Positions 1 through 8,346 are shown, numbered from the stretch's first letter. The stretch is DNA of 64,000 nucleotides from Zeimonas sp050187175 (GCA_050187175.1 JBFWXS010000004.1:62001-126000), one strand, 5' to 3'. Translations and numbers: made by a program. Notes: generated by a model from the sequence alone, not told the origin.

Positions 1-2
1 TG

Positions 3-74
3 CTGCTGTTCCTCGGCGTGTTCACGATCTTCGCGTGGATGCTGAACCGGGCGTATTGGAAAGACGTGAAGTAA
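3..74 (+). CDS. petC: Cytochrome c1, C-terminal end (partial)
   Basis: Only the last 23 codons are inside the window. They encode a hydrophobic stretch followed by an aromatic/basic tail ending YWKDVK, which is the C-terminal membrane anchor of the cytochrome c1 subunit of the bc1 complex. The identification rests on that tail, the stop at 72-74, and the downstream sspA-sspB pair, which follows petC in betaproteobacteria. An intrinsic terminator starts 24 bases after the stop. Confidence 0.75.
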   Translation: MLFLGVFTIFAWMLNRAYWKDVK

Positions 75-97
75 GCCCACCCGGTATCAGCCCCAGG

Positions 98-137
98 CAG
101 GGTGAGTCCGCCACCGGGCTCACCCTGACTTTTTTTT
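98..137 (+). terminator. Intrinsic terminator after petC
   Basis: A perfect 9-bp stem (CAGGGTGAG at 98-106 with CTCACCCTG at 119-127) encloses a 12-base loop. Two bases later comes a run of eight T residues (130-137). This is a textbook Rho-independent terminator for the pet operon. It ends only 29 bases before the sspA start codon, so sspA needs either read-through or a promoter that overlaps or precedes the hairpin. Confidence 0.92.
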
Positions 138-166
138 CGACGACAAGACTTTCAGGAGCCCCCACC

Positions 167-781
167 ATGATGGTGTTGTACTCCGGCACGACCTGCCCGT
201 TCTCACAGCGCTGCCGTTTCGTGCTGTTCGAGAAGGGCATGGACTTCGAGATCCGGGACGTGGATCTCTACAACAAGCCCGAGGACATCTCGATCATGAA
301 TCCGTACGGCCAGGTTCCCATCCTGGTCGAACGCGATCTGATCCTGTACGAATCGAACATCATCAACGAATACATCGACGAGCGCTTCCCGCATCCGCAG
401 CTGATGCCCGCCGATCCGGTGATGCGCGCGCGAGCGCGGCTGTTCCTGTTCAACTTCGAGCGCGAGCTGTTCGTGCACGTGCAGCAGCTCGAGCGCCGCG
501 ACCAGCCCAAGGACGGCGCCAAGGTCATGGACAAGGCTCGTCAGCAGATCCGCGACCGGCTGACGCAGCTGACGCCGATCTTCATGAAGAACAAGTACAT
601 GCTCGGCGAGGACTTCTCCATGCTCGACGTGGCGATCGCACCGCTGCTGTGGCGGCTCGATCACTACGGCATCGAGATGCCGAAGACGGCGGCGCCGCTG
701 CTGCGCTACGCCGAGAGGATCTTCTCGCGACCGGCGTATATTGAGGCTCTGACCCCGTCCGAGAAGGTAATGCGCCGCTGA
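167..781 (+). CDS. sspA: Stringent starvation protein A (GST-fold RNA polymerase-associated regulator)
   Basis: The 204-residue product has a thioredoxin-like N-terminal half starting MMVLYSGTTCPFSQRCRFVL and an all-helical GST C-terminal half, the length and layout of SspA. SspA family proteins bind RNA polymerase and modulate transcription under starvation and acid stress; they are not glutathione transferases. The start at 167 follows a CAGGAG ribosome site at 153-158. An open frame extends upstream to 35, but it crosses petC and the terminator and is not coding. The stop overlaps the sspB start by one base (TGATG), so the two are translationally coupled. Confidence 0.93.
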   Translation: MMVLYSGTTCPFSQRCRFVLFEKGMDFEIRDVDLYNKPEDISIMNPYGQVPILVERDLILYESNIINEYIDERFPHPQLMPADPVMRARARLFLFNFERELFVHVQQLERRDQPKDGAKVMDKARQQIRDRLTQLTPIFMKNKYMLGEDFSMLDVAIAPLLWRLDHYGIEMPKTAAPLLRYAERIFSRPAYIEALTPSEKVMRR

Positions 782-1869
782 TGGCAGAAATCTCCACCAA
801 GCCGTATCTGATCCGCGCCATCTACGAATGGTGCACGGATTGCGGCTACCGGCCGTACATCGCCGTCGTCGTCGACGAGCGCACGATCGTTCCGCGCGAG
901 TTCGTCCGCAACGGCGAGATCGTGCTGAACGTGTCGGCGATGGCCACGAACCGGCTGCAGATCGGCAACGACCTGGTCGAGTTCGAGGCCCGCTTCGGCG
1001 GCACGCCGCGCCACGTGTCGATCCCGGTGGAGAACATCTCGGCCATCTTCGCGCAGGAGAACGGCCACGGCATGGCCTTCGAGGTGCCCAAGGCGCCGGC
1101 GCTGGTGGCGGCCGAGGCGCAGCAGTCTGACGAGTCGCGGCAGCCCGCCGGCGAAGCGCCGCTGTCGGATCAGGCCGATGCCGGCAATGGCGGCACCGGC
1201 AGCGACGGCATCGGCAGGGATGGCACCGGAGGTGGTGACGGCATCGGCTCCCGCGGTGCCGAGGTTCGCCTTGCGCCAGTGAAGTCGGGAAGCGCCGCTC
1301 CGGCCTCCGGCAGCCGCGCCAGACAGCGCGAGGCCGGACTTGCGCCGGCCGATCGCGCGTCCGGCGCAGCCGGCGTTTCGCTGGCTCCCGCCGGCGCGGC
1401 TCCGGAGAGCCCGGCCGACGGCGATACAGCGGCGCCGGCGGCTCGCGCGCCGTCTCGCCGACGTCGTCCGAAGCTGGCCGCTGTTCCGGCGCCTGCCGCC
1501 GGAGCGGGGCCTGGTGCGGGCGCCGATACTGGCGAGCCGGCCGATTCCGCGGCCGCGAGTCCGGCAGCGGTCGCGCCGGTGACCGCCGATACTTCCGGCG
1601 CTTCTGGTTCTTCTGGTGCTTCCGGTGCTTCCGGTGCTTCCGGTGCTTCCGGTGCTTCCGGTGCCCCGGCCGGTGACGCTTCACCGGCAAGGCCTTCCGC
1701 GGACGCCGGTCCGGCCTCCGGCGACTCCGGCCGGAACTCCAGCCGGGTCGGCAGTGCACCGGCGCCGACTGCACCCCCGGCGGAGTCTTCGACTCCCGGC
1801 TCCTCGGGTGACGACGAACCGCCGTCGCCGCCGCCCCCCGGTCGTCCCCGGCTGACGCGCGTCAAATAG
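781..1869 (+). CDS. sspB: ClpXP specificity-enhancing factor SspB with very long linker
   Basis: Residues 1-106 are a recognisable SspB substrate-binding domain (KPYLIRAIYEWCTDCGYRPY, then a VNVSAMAT-like strand). SspB tethers ssrA-tagged proteins to ClpX. The last nine residues, GRPRLTRVK, match the SspB tail that docks on the ClpX N-domain (GRPALRVVK in E. coli). Between these two ends lie about 245 residues of Ala, Gly, Ser and Pro low-complexity sequence, including six Ser-Gly-Ala triplets at residues 278-295. Usual SspB proteins are roughly 130-170 residues, so the linker is several-fold longer than normal. Both functional ends are kept, which argues against a frameshift. Confidence 0.88.
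   Translation: MAEISTKPYLIRAIYEWCTDCGYRPYIAVVVDERTIVPREFVRNGEIVLNVSAMATNRLQIGNDLVEFEARFGGTPRHVSIPVENISAIFAQENGHGMAFEVPKAPALVAAEAQQSDESRQPAGEAPLSDQADAGNGGTGSDGIGRDGTGGGDGIGSRGAEVRLAPVKSGSAAPASGSRARQREAGLAPADRASGAAGVSLAPAGAAPESPADGDTAAPAARAPSRRRRPKLAAVPAPAAGAGPGAGADTGEPADSAAASPAAVAPVTADTSGASGSSGASGASGASGASGASGAPAGDASPARPSADAGPASGDSGRNSSRVGSAPAPTAPPAESSTPGSSGDDEPPSPPPPGRPRLTRVK
1612..1665 (+). repeat. Six-copy 9-bp tandem repeat inside sspB
   Basis: Six consecutive units of TCYGGTGCY (positions 1612, 1621, 1630, 1639, 1648, 1657) encode Ser-Gly-Ala repeats. The four middle units are identical. Because the unit is a multiple of three, copy-number change would alter linker length without breaking the frame. 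Confidence 0.92.
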
Positions 1870-1963
1870 CCGCGCCCCTCTCGCGGGCCTCAGGTTCCGA
1901 CCGCTGAGCGCTACACGCCCACCGAGCCCTGGCCGGCGTCCTCTACCGGAAGCCTTCCTGCAA

Positions 1964-3277
1964 CTAGTGGCCGCTGGACAGTCTCTGCATTCGGCTCTCG
2001 ATGCCGCCGACGATCTGCTCCGCAAGTTGCATCGGAAAGTCCGCAGGCAGTGTGCGGGTGAGCTGCTGAGCGGCCGCTGATACACGTTGCGCCAGATCAG
2101 CCATGATCTCTTCCACGACGGCAGGGTCGACCCCGGCCGCTTCGGCCGTTTGCAGGAAGTGTCGCGGCCGGATCTCGTCGACGACGTAGTGCCGGTTCCT
2201 GCCGACCGACATTGCGAGCTTGAACTGATTCCGTCGAATCTGATGGGCCGCGACGTACGGTTGCGCGGACATGACGTCGTAGAGCGGCGCCAGATGGAAA
2301 CGCGTACCCGGGAGCAGGTGGATGCTGAAGTTCTTCGCGTGACCGTCCGTGGCGCCGATCAGCCAGAAGAACAACTGCGCGCTCAGGAGCCGGCGTTGAT
2401 CAGCAGCGGGCTCATCACTGGCTCGCAACAGTTCGAGCAGACTAACGAGGCCGGGTCCACCGTCCGATTGATACTTCAGGACCGGCGGCACCGAGAGTGC
2501 CTGGCAGGTATCTTCCTGCGGCAATCGCAGCAGACGTCCATCGCGAGTCCAAAGCCGATCGAAACGCTCGACGACGAGGACTCTCGTACCGCTGAAGGAC
2601 TGCATTGAAACTTCGGCTGTGGGCAGGCCGGCAGCCTGGGCGAGCTTCATGCAGAAGAACTCGTTCTCGACGCTGTCGGACAAGTCGATCCCCTGACCCG
2701 TCCGGCCGATTCGAGGTTTGATGATGTGAGTGGTCGGCGTCGATCCGTGCGGGATGTGCCACTGGTCATTCCAGCGCAGCAAGGCCGTCTTCTCCTGTGC
2801 GCCGGCGAGCGAGATCCGGAATTCGTTTCCGGCCGTAACGCCCAAGGGCGACTGGCCGAGTTCACCGATGATGGCTGCCACCTCGGCGTCCGTGATCGGC
2901 CGACCTTCCGGGGTGCGAGTGATCGCCGGCGCTTCGCCTCCCGGCATGAATTGAAGCGCCCCCACACAGTCACGCCCGATTGCAGCCAGCAGACTGAAGG
3001 CATCCGTGCCTCCCGCCTGCGTGCGCGCGGCCAGCCGCTGCCGGATTTCGACATTGTCCGGCAGTAGATTGTCGAAGACAGCGAAGACCGGCTGCCCGAT
3101 GTAGCGGTCTTCGCGCAGAGGCAGGGAGAGCGAAACCGGAAAGCTGTTCTCCCAGCCTAGCCACGTCTGTGCATAGCGGAAGTCGATAGCGCCGCTCGTC
3201 TCACGGCGCAGCTCGCCCACCAGGCGGCCGTTCAGAAAGACGTCCAGCGGGATGCGTGTTCGCCTGCGACCGGCCAT
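1964..3277 (-). CDS. hipA: HipA-family serine/threonine kinase toxin
   Basis: The 437-residue protein has the HipA N-terminal subdomain (LDVFLNGRLVGELRRE, residues 11-26) and a kinase core. The core contains GAQEKTALL, the catalytic loop DGHAKNFSI and the metal-binding LAPLYDVMS. Length and motifs match E. coli HipA (440 residues), which phosphorylates glutamyl-tRNA synthetase and induces persistence; the target here is not shown by sequence. The start codon overlaps the hipB stop by one base (TGATG), so synthesis of toxin is coupled to its antitoxin. Confidence 0.92.
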   Translation of the reverse strand: MAGRRRTRIPLDVFLNGRLVGELRRETSGAIDFRYAQTWLGWENSFPVSLSLPLREDRYIGQPVFAVFDNLLPDNVEIRQRLAARTQAGGTDAFSLLAAIGRDCVGALQFMPGGEAPAITRTPEGRPITDAEVAAIIGELGQSPLGVTAGNEFRISLAGAQEKTALLRWNDQWHIPHGSTPTTHIIKPRIGRTGQGIDLSDSVENEFFCMKLAQAAGLPTAEVSMQSFSGTRVLVVERFDRLWTRDGRLLRLPQEDTCQALSVPPVLKYQSDGGPGLVSLLELLRASDEPAADQRRLLSAQLFFWLIGATDGHAKNFSIHLLPGTRFHLAPLYDVMSAQPYVAAHQIRRNQFKLAMSVGRNRHYVVDEIRPRHFLQTAEAAGVDPAVVEEIMADLAQRVSAAAQQLTRTLPADFPMQLAEQIVGGIESRMQRLSSGH

Positions 3278-3528
3278 CAGAAGATATCCTCGAGCTCGGA
3301 CGCCGACCCTTTCGTGCGCGGGCGGATGACGATCTCCAGGTCGAGCGCAGCGAGCGCATCCATCAGCGTTTGCAGCCGCGTCGCCGGCTCACCGGCCTCC
3401 AGTCTGGAGATGGTTGCTTGGCGCAGTTGCGTGCGCCTGCTCAACTCGCCCTGGGTCTGGCCAAGCTGTTTGCGGTGCCGCCGAAGAGCGGCGCCGATCT
3501 GTTGGGGCGTGCGGGCGATCTGATCCAT
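3277..3528 (-). CDS. hipB: HipB-family antitoxin, XRE-type DNA-binding protein
   Basis: The 83-residue protein is mostly one helix-turn-helix of the Cro/XRE type (GAALRRHRKQLGQTQGELSR, then RQATISRLEAG). It should neutralise HipA and repress the operon. I start it at 3528 because a GGAGG site lies six bases upstream of that ATG; an upstream in-frame codon at 3546 has no such site. Three operator-like palindromes lie just upstream (3549-3620). Confidence 0.92.
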   Translation of the reverse strand: MDQIARTPQQIGAALRRHRKQLGQTQGELSRRTQLRQATISRLEAGEPATRLQTLMDALAALDLEIVIRPRTKGSASELEDIF

Positions 3529-3548
3529 GGTGCACCTCCGCCCCAAAA

Positions 3549-3620
3549 TATACGCTAATGCGGATAAATATCAAATATACGCTTATACGTAATTTTTGAA
3601 GATATACGCGAAGGCGTATC
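3549..3620 (-). promoter_or_regulatory. Three HipB operator-like palindromes, 27-bp period
   Basis: Three 18-bp sites share the form TATAC-N8-GTATA: 3549-3566 (TATACGCTAATGCGGATA), 3576-3593 (TATACGCTTATACGTAAT) and 3603-3620 (TATACGCGAAGGCGTATC). Their starts are exactly 27 bp apart. E. coli HipB binds TATCC-N8-GGATA, so the half-site length and spacing agree with the family. The block is AT-rich against a GC-rich background and lies directly upstream of hipB. Confidence 0.8.
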
Positions 3621-3638
3621 TGACCCGCGCCCAGTTGC

Positions 3639-4634
3639 TCAGTCCAGCTTCAGCTTCGCCGCCTTCACCGCCTCGCCGTAGTACTGGATATCGCGCGCCA
3701 GCGCCTCGCGCACCTCGGCCGGCCCCTTGGCCGCGATGACGTAGCCCAGGCTCTCCAGCCGCTGCACCACTTCCGGCTCACGCGCCGCCGCGACCAGCGC
3801 GTCCGTCAGTTTCGCCCGCACCGCCGGCGGCAGCCCCGCCGGCGCGCACAGCCCGGCCCATGCCGACGGCGTCTGCAGAACGCCCACCCCGCTTTCGCTC
3901 ACGGTCGGCACCTGCGGGTAGCGGCGCGAGCGGGTCGCGCCGGTGGTGGCCAGCACCTTGACCTTGCCGGACTCGACGAAGCCCTGCGGATACGTGGCCA
4001 GCAGCCCGAACTGCACTTCGTTCGAGGCCAGCGCTTGCAGGATGGGCGCTTCGCCCTTGTACGGCACGTGCGTCATCCGCGCGCCCACGGTGCTCAGCAT
4101 CTTCTCGAGCTGCAGGTGCGTCTGGCTGCCGTTGCCGAAGCTGCCGTAGGCCAGCGCGTCCGGATGCTTCTTCGCGTGCTCGACGAGCTCGCGCAGCGTG
4201 CTGCCGGGTGCCTGCGCCGAGGCAGTGAGATAGCCGTTGAACTCGCCTATCAGCGTCACCGGCTCGAAGTCCTTGCTCACATCGAAGGGCAGCGAGCGGT
4301 TGGTCACGGACAGCACCGCGGCGCTGGTGCTGAAATAGCCCAGCGTGTAGCCGTCGGGCGCCGACTGCTTGAGCAGCTGATACATCAGCTGCCCCGCCGC
4401 GCCGGGGCGGTTGTCGACGACGAAGGGCGTGCCCAGCGTCTTGGACGCCTGCGCGGACACCGCGCGAATCATCGAGTCGGCCAGACCGCCGGCGGGAAAG
4501 GGCACGAGGACGCGGACCGGCCGCTCCGGCCAGTTGCCGCTGGCGAAGGCTTTGCCCGCAAGGCCGGGGGCGCACATCAGCGCCAGAAGCTGTTTGCCGA
4601 AGACTCGCTTGCCTGGGATCGGACGTTTGCTCAT
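3639..4634 (-). CDS. Bug-family (TctC) tripartite tricarboxylate receptor
   Basis: The 331-residue exported solute-binding protein has a basic N-terminus and hydrophobic signal segment ending near AFAS. The Bug core follows: WPERPVRVLVPFPAGGLAD, VDNRPGAAG and VPYKGEAPILQAL. Bug proteins bind small carboxylates or amides in the periplasm. No TctA/TctB membrane gene is nearby. A strong GGAGGAG site precedes the start. It lies 91 bases after the class III CoA-transferase on the same strand and is probably the last gene of the cassette running from 8299. Ligand unknown. Confidence 0.9.
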   Translation of the reverse strand: MSKRPIPGKRVFGKQLLALMCAPGLAGKAFASGNWPERPVRVLVPFPAGGLADSMIRAVSAQASKTLGTPFVVDNRPGAAGQLMYQLLKQSAPDGYTLGYFSTSAAVLSVTNRSLPFDVSKDFEPVTLIGEFNGYLTASAQAPGSTLRELVEHAKKHPDALAYGSFGNGSQTHLQLEKMLSTVGARMTHVPYKGEAPILQALASNEVQFGLLATYPQGFVESGKVKVLATTGATRSRRYPQVPTVSESGVGVLQTPSAWAGLCAPAGLPPAVRAKLTDALVAAAREPEVVQRLESLGYVIAAKGPAEVREALARDIQYYGEAVKAAKLKLD

Positions 4635-4725
4635 ATCTCCTCCTGATGACGGATGTTCGATGGAACGGGGTGCGATCCGCGCCGGCGGGGCGCGGAACGA
4701 ATCGGATCGGGTTCTCGCGGTGCGC

Positions 4726-5994
4726 TCAGACGGCGCCAGGCTGAGCCGGTGAAACGACGCCGGCCTGCGCCAACGAAACGACGCCGGCCTGCGCCAGCGC
4801 GGCGATCGCCTCGTCGTCGAGACTCAGGCGCTCGCGCAGCACGGCCTGCGTGTGCTCGCCGAGCAGCGGCGCGGCGCGGTGCTCGACCGCGCTGGCCGAC
4901 AGCCGCAGCGGACTGCGCAGCATGGGCACCTCGCCGCCCAGCGCATGCGGCACGCGCATGGCCAGCGCGCGGTGCGCCACATGCGCGTCGTCGAAGACCT
5001 GCCGCATGTCGTTGATCGGGCCGCCGGGCACATTGGCGGCGAGAAAGCGCGCCTGCCAGTAGGCGCTGCTCTCGCGCCGCGTGACGCCGTTGATGATCGC
5101 TATCAGCGCCGCGCGGTTCCGCACGCGCTGGATATTGGTGGTGAAGCGCGGGTCGCTCGCCAGCTCCGGCAGGCCCAGCTCGCGCGCCAGATCGGCGAAC
5201 TGGCTGTCGGTGCCCACGCTGAGCATGTACGCGCCGTCCGAGGTCTCGATGATTTCCGACGGCGACGCGATCGGGTTGTCGTTGCCCTGCCGCTGCGGCA
5301 CCTGGCCGGTCATCAGGTAGCCGAGCGCCAGATGGGCGTTCGCCGCGACGGTGACGTCTATCATCGCGCAGTCGATGTACTGGCCCATGCCGGTCTGCCG
5401 GCGCTGCATCAATGCAGCGAGCACCGCGATGGTGGCGTACAGGCCGGTCAGGATGTCGGCGATCGGCACGCTGGTGCGCGTCGGGGGCCGGTCGCTGAAG
5501 CCGCAGGTGCTCATCAACCCGCCTACCGCCTGCAGCACCGAGTCATAGGCCGGCCGCGCCGCGTACGGACCGTCCTGTCCGAAGCCGGTGATGCTGCAAT
5601 AGACGATGGACGGATTCAATTGCTTGATCGAGTCATAGTCCAGCCCGTAGCGCTTCAGGTCGCCGGTCTTGTAGTTCTCGATGAAGACGTCGCTCTGCTG
5701 CGCCAGCTGGCGGATCAGCTCGGCGCCGCGCGGGTCCGCGATGTCGACGGTGATCGATTCCTTGCCGCGGTTGCAGCCCAGGTAGAACGCCGAGTTGCGC
5801 TTCATCGGAGCGTCGTCGGCCTCCACGTAGGGTCCGATCAGGCGGCTCGTGTCGCCGGTGCCGGGGCGCTCGACCTTGGTGACGCAGGCGCCCAGGTCGG
5901 CCAGCGTCTGCGTGGCCCAGGGGCCGGCCAGCACGCGCGTCAGGTCGAGAACGCGGATGCCGTCGAGAGCGGTGCTTTGTTCGGTGGCGTTCAT
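4726..5994 (-). CDS. CaiB/BaiF (class III) CoA-transferase
   Basis: The protein (about 422 residues) begins with DGIRVLDLTRVLAGPWATQT and continues with KVERPGTGDTSR and a VPIADILTGLYA segment holding the expected catalytic Asp. This is the family III fold that moves CoA between carboxylic acids. Start 5994 is chosen because it opens the conserved N-terminus; a longer same-frame reading to 6432 overlaps the upstream hydrolase and is rejected. The gene begins two bases after the hydrolase stop. The C-terminus carries a duplicated eight-residue unit (LAQAGVVS, twice) from a 24-bp DNA repeat at 4748-4795. Confidence 0.9.
   Translation of the reverse strand: MNATEQSTALDGIRVLDLTRVLAGPWATQTLADLGACVTKVERPGTGDTSRLIGPYVEADDAPMKRNSAFYLGCNRGKESITVDIADPRGAELIRQLAQQSDVFIENYKTGDLKRYGLDYDSIKQLNPSIVYCSITGFGQDGPYAARPAYDSVLQAVGGLMSTCGFSDRPPTRTSVPIADILTGLYATIAVLAALMQRRQTGMGQYIDCAMIDVTVAANAHLALGYLMTGQVPQRQGNDNPIASPSEIIETSDGAYMLSVGTDSQFADLARELGLPELASDPRFTTNIQRVRNRAALIAIINGVTRRESSAYWQARFLAANVPGGPINDMRQVFDDAHVAHRALAMRVPHALGGEVPMLRSPLRLSASAVEHRAAPLLGEHTQAVLRERLSLDDEAIAALAQAGVVSLAQAGVVSPAQPGAV
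4748..4795 (-). repeat. Two-copy 24-bp tandem repeat at CoA-transferase 3' end
   Basis: Units 4748-4771 and 4772-4795 differ only at their first few bases and share AAACGACGCCGGCCTGCGCC. They lie inside the last codons of the CoA-transferase gene and stay in frame, adding one extra copy of an eight-residue tail. Confidence 0.88.
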
Positions 5995-5996
5995 GA

Positions 5997-6809
5997 CTAT
6001 GACTGCGACATCGGCTTGCCGAATCCGTGGCGTGCCAGGAAATCGAGGACGATCGAGTTGAAGGCGTCGGGCTGTTCCGCCCAGGCGAAATGCCCGACCG
6101 CGGGCATCGCGTGGAACTCCGCGCGCGGCAGCTTCTGCGCCATGCGCCGCATGCCTTCGGCGGGTGCGGTGGTGTCGAGCTCGCCGGGCAGGCACAGCAC
6201 CGGCACGTCGATCGACGGCAGCCACTCGCGCGCGTCGAAGCGGGTGATCGCCTGGATCGCGGCGCGGAACGTCGCCTCGTCCATCTGGCGCACCGTGTCG
6301 ATCACCAGATCGACGCCGGCACCGGCCGCCGCGGGGCCCATCATCGAACGCAGCATCCGCGGCGCGTAGCCGGCCAGCGTCTCGCCCGCATCGAGCGGCG
6401 CGACGCGCTGGCGAACGAATTCCTTCTGCCATTCACCGTCGGGTCTGCCGAAGGCAGCGCCGGTGGCCGACAGGACGTAGCCGTGGATCGATCCGCGTGC
6501 GCGCGTCCAGGCCTGCAGTGCGATCATGCCGCCCATGCTATGTCCCAGCAGCACATTGCGCCGGCCGCCGGCCTGCGCTAGCAGCGCGGCCAGCGCGTCG
6601 GCGCAGCGCGCGATCGAGAAATCGTCCGGCAGCCGTGACTGGCCGTAGCCGGGCGCGTCCCAGGCGACGACGCGATAGCCATGGTCCACCAGCGCGCGCA
6701 CCTGGCCGCGCCAGTACTCCTTGGCGCCGTACGCGCCGTGCAGCAGCACGACGGTCGTGCCATTGGCCGCGACGCGCGGATGGCTGATGCTGTGATCGGG
6801 CAATTGCAT
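5997..6809 (-). CDS. Alpha/beta-fold hydrolase of cassette 1
   Basis: The 270-residue product has the oxyanion segment LLHGAYGAKEYWRG, the nucleophile elbow GHSMGG, an acid-loop region at PGELDTTAP and the His loop PAVGHFAWAEQ. This is a serine hydrolase of the MhpC/esterase type. Start 6809 opens the conserved strand and has a GAGGGAATC sequence upstream. It lies 11 bases after the carotenoid-oxygenase-like gene and 2 bases before the CoA-transferase. It is clearly paralogous to the hydrolase at 27478-28287, sharing LLHGAYG and RVVAWDAPGYG, which sits beside the second dioxygenase. Confidence 0.88.
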   Translation of the reverse strand: MQLPDHSISHPRVAANGTTVVLLHGAYGAKEYWRGQVRALVDHGYRVVAWDAPGYGQSRLPDDFSIARCADALAALLAQAGGRRNVLLGHSMGGMIALQAWTRARGSIHGYVLSATGAAFGRPDGEWQKEFVRQRVAPLDAGETLAGYAPRMLRSMMGPAAAGAGVDLVIDTVRQMDEATFRAAIQAITRFDAREWLPSIDVPVLCLPGELDTTAPAEGMRRMAQKLPRAEFHAMPAVGHFAWAEQPDAFNSIVLDFLARHGFGKPMSQS

Positions 6810-6820
6810 TCTCGATTCCC

Positions 6821-8299
6821 TCAGGCGGCGGCGCACGTCTGCGCGGCCGGACTCCAGTACGCATGCGCGCCCATGGGCAGCTGGCCGGGCAGGATCACGG
6901 TGCAGATCGGTCCGCGCGTGATGTCGCGCGCGTCGAACACTGCGCATTCGCCCTTGCCGGTGTTCAGGTTGGTGATGAAGCTGAGCAGATAGCCGTCGTC
7001 TTCATCGCGCGCGCCGTCGCGCGGCGCAAACGGCGCCTCGGAGACGAAGCAGCCCGCGGGGGCCTTCCAGTGCTGCGTCCTGCCGGTCTTCAGGTCGTAC
7101 TTCTTCAGGCCGTCGAGCTCCCAGCCGCCCGCCGGCATGGTGGCGTTATAGCTGTACCGGTACGGCAGGCCGCGGATGCTGCCGTTGACCATCGGAAACT
7201 CCGTGACCTCGTCGTCGAGATCCTCCTCGGTCGTCTGCCCCGTCTTCAGATTGAAGCGCCAGCGATGCATGCGCACCTTCTGCAGATGCATGTCGAGCAG
7301 CGCATGCATGCGTGCGTAGCCTTCGCGCGGCAGATGGCTGAGGTCCGGAATCGGGTTGGTCTGGATGCAGCCGTCCATGACGATCTCGTCGCCCTGCTCG
7401 AAGCTGTTCGACAGATGCAGCAGATAACACGGCGTCGCCTCGAACCAGCGCACGTCGGCATTGCCGCCCATCCGCGGGATGACGCCGAAGCGGGCCGGCG
7501 TGTCGCGGTGGAAGCGCACCACGTGGCGCCCTTTGGCAAGCTCCGCGACGTCATGGAAGACGGACAGGTCGTGCAGTATGCAGTAGCGTTCCGTCATGCC
7601 CATGTCATGCGGCCAGCGCGGGCCGGGCAGCTCGATCGGCTGGTAGTTCACCAGCTCGTTCTGCGCGTTCACCACGCCGTAGTGGAAATACGGCGCCTGC
7701 TCGCCGTAGTTGAAGAACATCATCTCGTCGCTGCGCTCGTCGATCTGGAAATGCGACGAGATGCCGCGGTCGCCGAGCCGGCGCGCCCAGCCGGCGTCGG
7801 GGCCCAGCGTCTCCAGCGTATGAGGGTCGAGCCGGTACGGCTCGCTGCACTGGCTCATCGCGACGATCGCTTTGCCGGCATGCACGATGATGTCGGTACC
7901 CGCGTTGTCCTTCATCGCGCCCACCGAGCCCCAGCCGCGGCGCGCGGCCAGCCCGGGCTGCGTCAGGCCCGGCCACAGCGAGCGGCCGGCTGCGGCTTCG
8001 GCCAGGAAGCCGGTCGTGCGGATGAAGCGGTTGCGGTACGCAAGCCTTCCCTGGTCGAAGTGCATGGCGTGGACCATGCCGTCGCCGTCGAACGGGTGAT
8101 AGCGCCCGATCGGCTTGTGCACCTGATTGTGGCCGTTGCGCAGATAGACGCCGTTGAGATCCGTCGGCAGCTCGCCGATCACCTGCAGGTCGGGCGAGGT
8201 CGCCGTCCATTCGGTATCCGTGGGCTGCCAGCCGCCCGACAGGTACGGGTGCTCGCTGGGCAGGCAGCTGAGCTCGAATTTCTGGTGAATCTGCAGCAT
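6821..8299 (-). CDS. Carotenoid-oxygenase-family (RPE65/lignostilbene type) non-haem iron dioxygenase
   Basis: The 492-residue protein is a seven-bladed beta-propeller dioxygenase. Blade motifs include GVYLRNGHNQVH, YHPFDGDGMVHAM and RRGWGSVGAMKDNAG. The four iron ligands are visible as His183 (SSHFQI), His231 (WPHDMGM), His295 (LLHLSN) and His479 (GAHAYW). Family members cleave alkene double bonds in carotenoids, stilbenes or phenylpropenes. It is first in a minus-strand operon with a hydrolase, CoA-transferase and Bug receptor. This is more consistent with catabolism of a small unsaturated compound than with pigment metabolism. It is divergent from the HxlR regulator at 8489. Confidence 0.9.
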   Translation of the reverse strand: MLQIHQKFELSCLPSEHPYLSGGWQPTDTEWTATSPDLQVIGELPTDLNGVYLRNGHNQVHKPIGRYHPFDGDGMVHAMHFDQGRLAYRNRFIRTTGFLAEAAAGRSLWPGLTQPGLAARRGWGSVGAMKDNAGTDIIVHAGKAIVAMSQCSEPYRLDPHTLETLGPDAGWARRLGDRGISSHFQIDERSDEMMFFNYGEQAPYFHYGVVNAQNELVNYQPIELPGPRWPHDMGMTERYCILHDLSVFHDVAELAKGRHVVRFHRDTPARFGVIPRMGGNADVRWFEATPCYLLHLSNSFEQGDEIVMDGCIQTNPIPDLSHLPREGYARMHALLDMHLQKVRMHRWRFNLKTGQTTEEDLDDEVTEFPMVNGSIRGLPYRYSYNATMPAGGWELDGLKKYDLKTGRTQHWKAPAGCFVSEAPFAPRDGARDEDDGYLLSFITNLNTGKGECAVFDARDITRGPICTVILPGQLPMGAHAYWSPAAQTCAAA

Positions 8300-8346
8300 G
8301 GACGCGCGTCTCCGGGACCGTGTCGGCCGATAGGCTCACGGATATT

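Noticed and set aside
1612..1665. Possible CRISPR-like array
   Set aside because: Units are 9 bp with no spacers and encode in-frame Ser-Gly-Ala.
203..1774. A 523-residue minus-strand reading frame opposite sspA and sspB
   Set aside because: It is Arg/Pro-rich, opposes two well-supported genes and covers the sspB repeat. It reflects high GC codon bias.
3277..3620. hipBA as evidence of a prophage or integrative element
   Set aside because: No integrase, tRNA junction or flanking direct repeat is present around the module.
4852..6369. A 505-residue plus-strand frame opposite the CoA-transferase and hydrolase
   Set aside because: Composition is His/Arg/Val-biased with no domain, and both opposing genes carry clear catalytic motifs.
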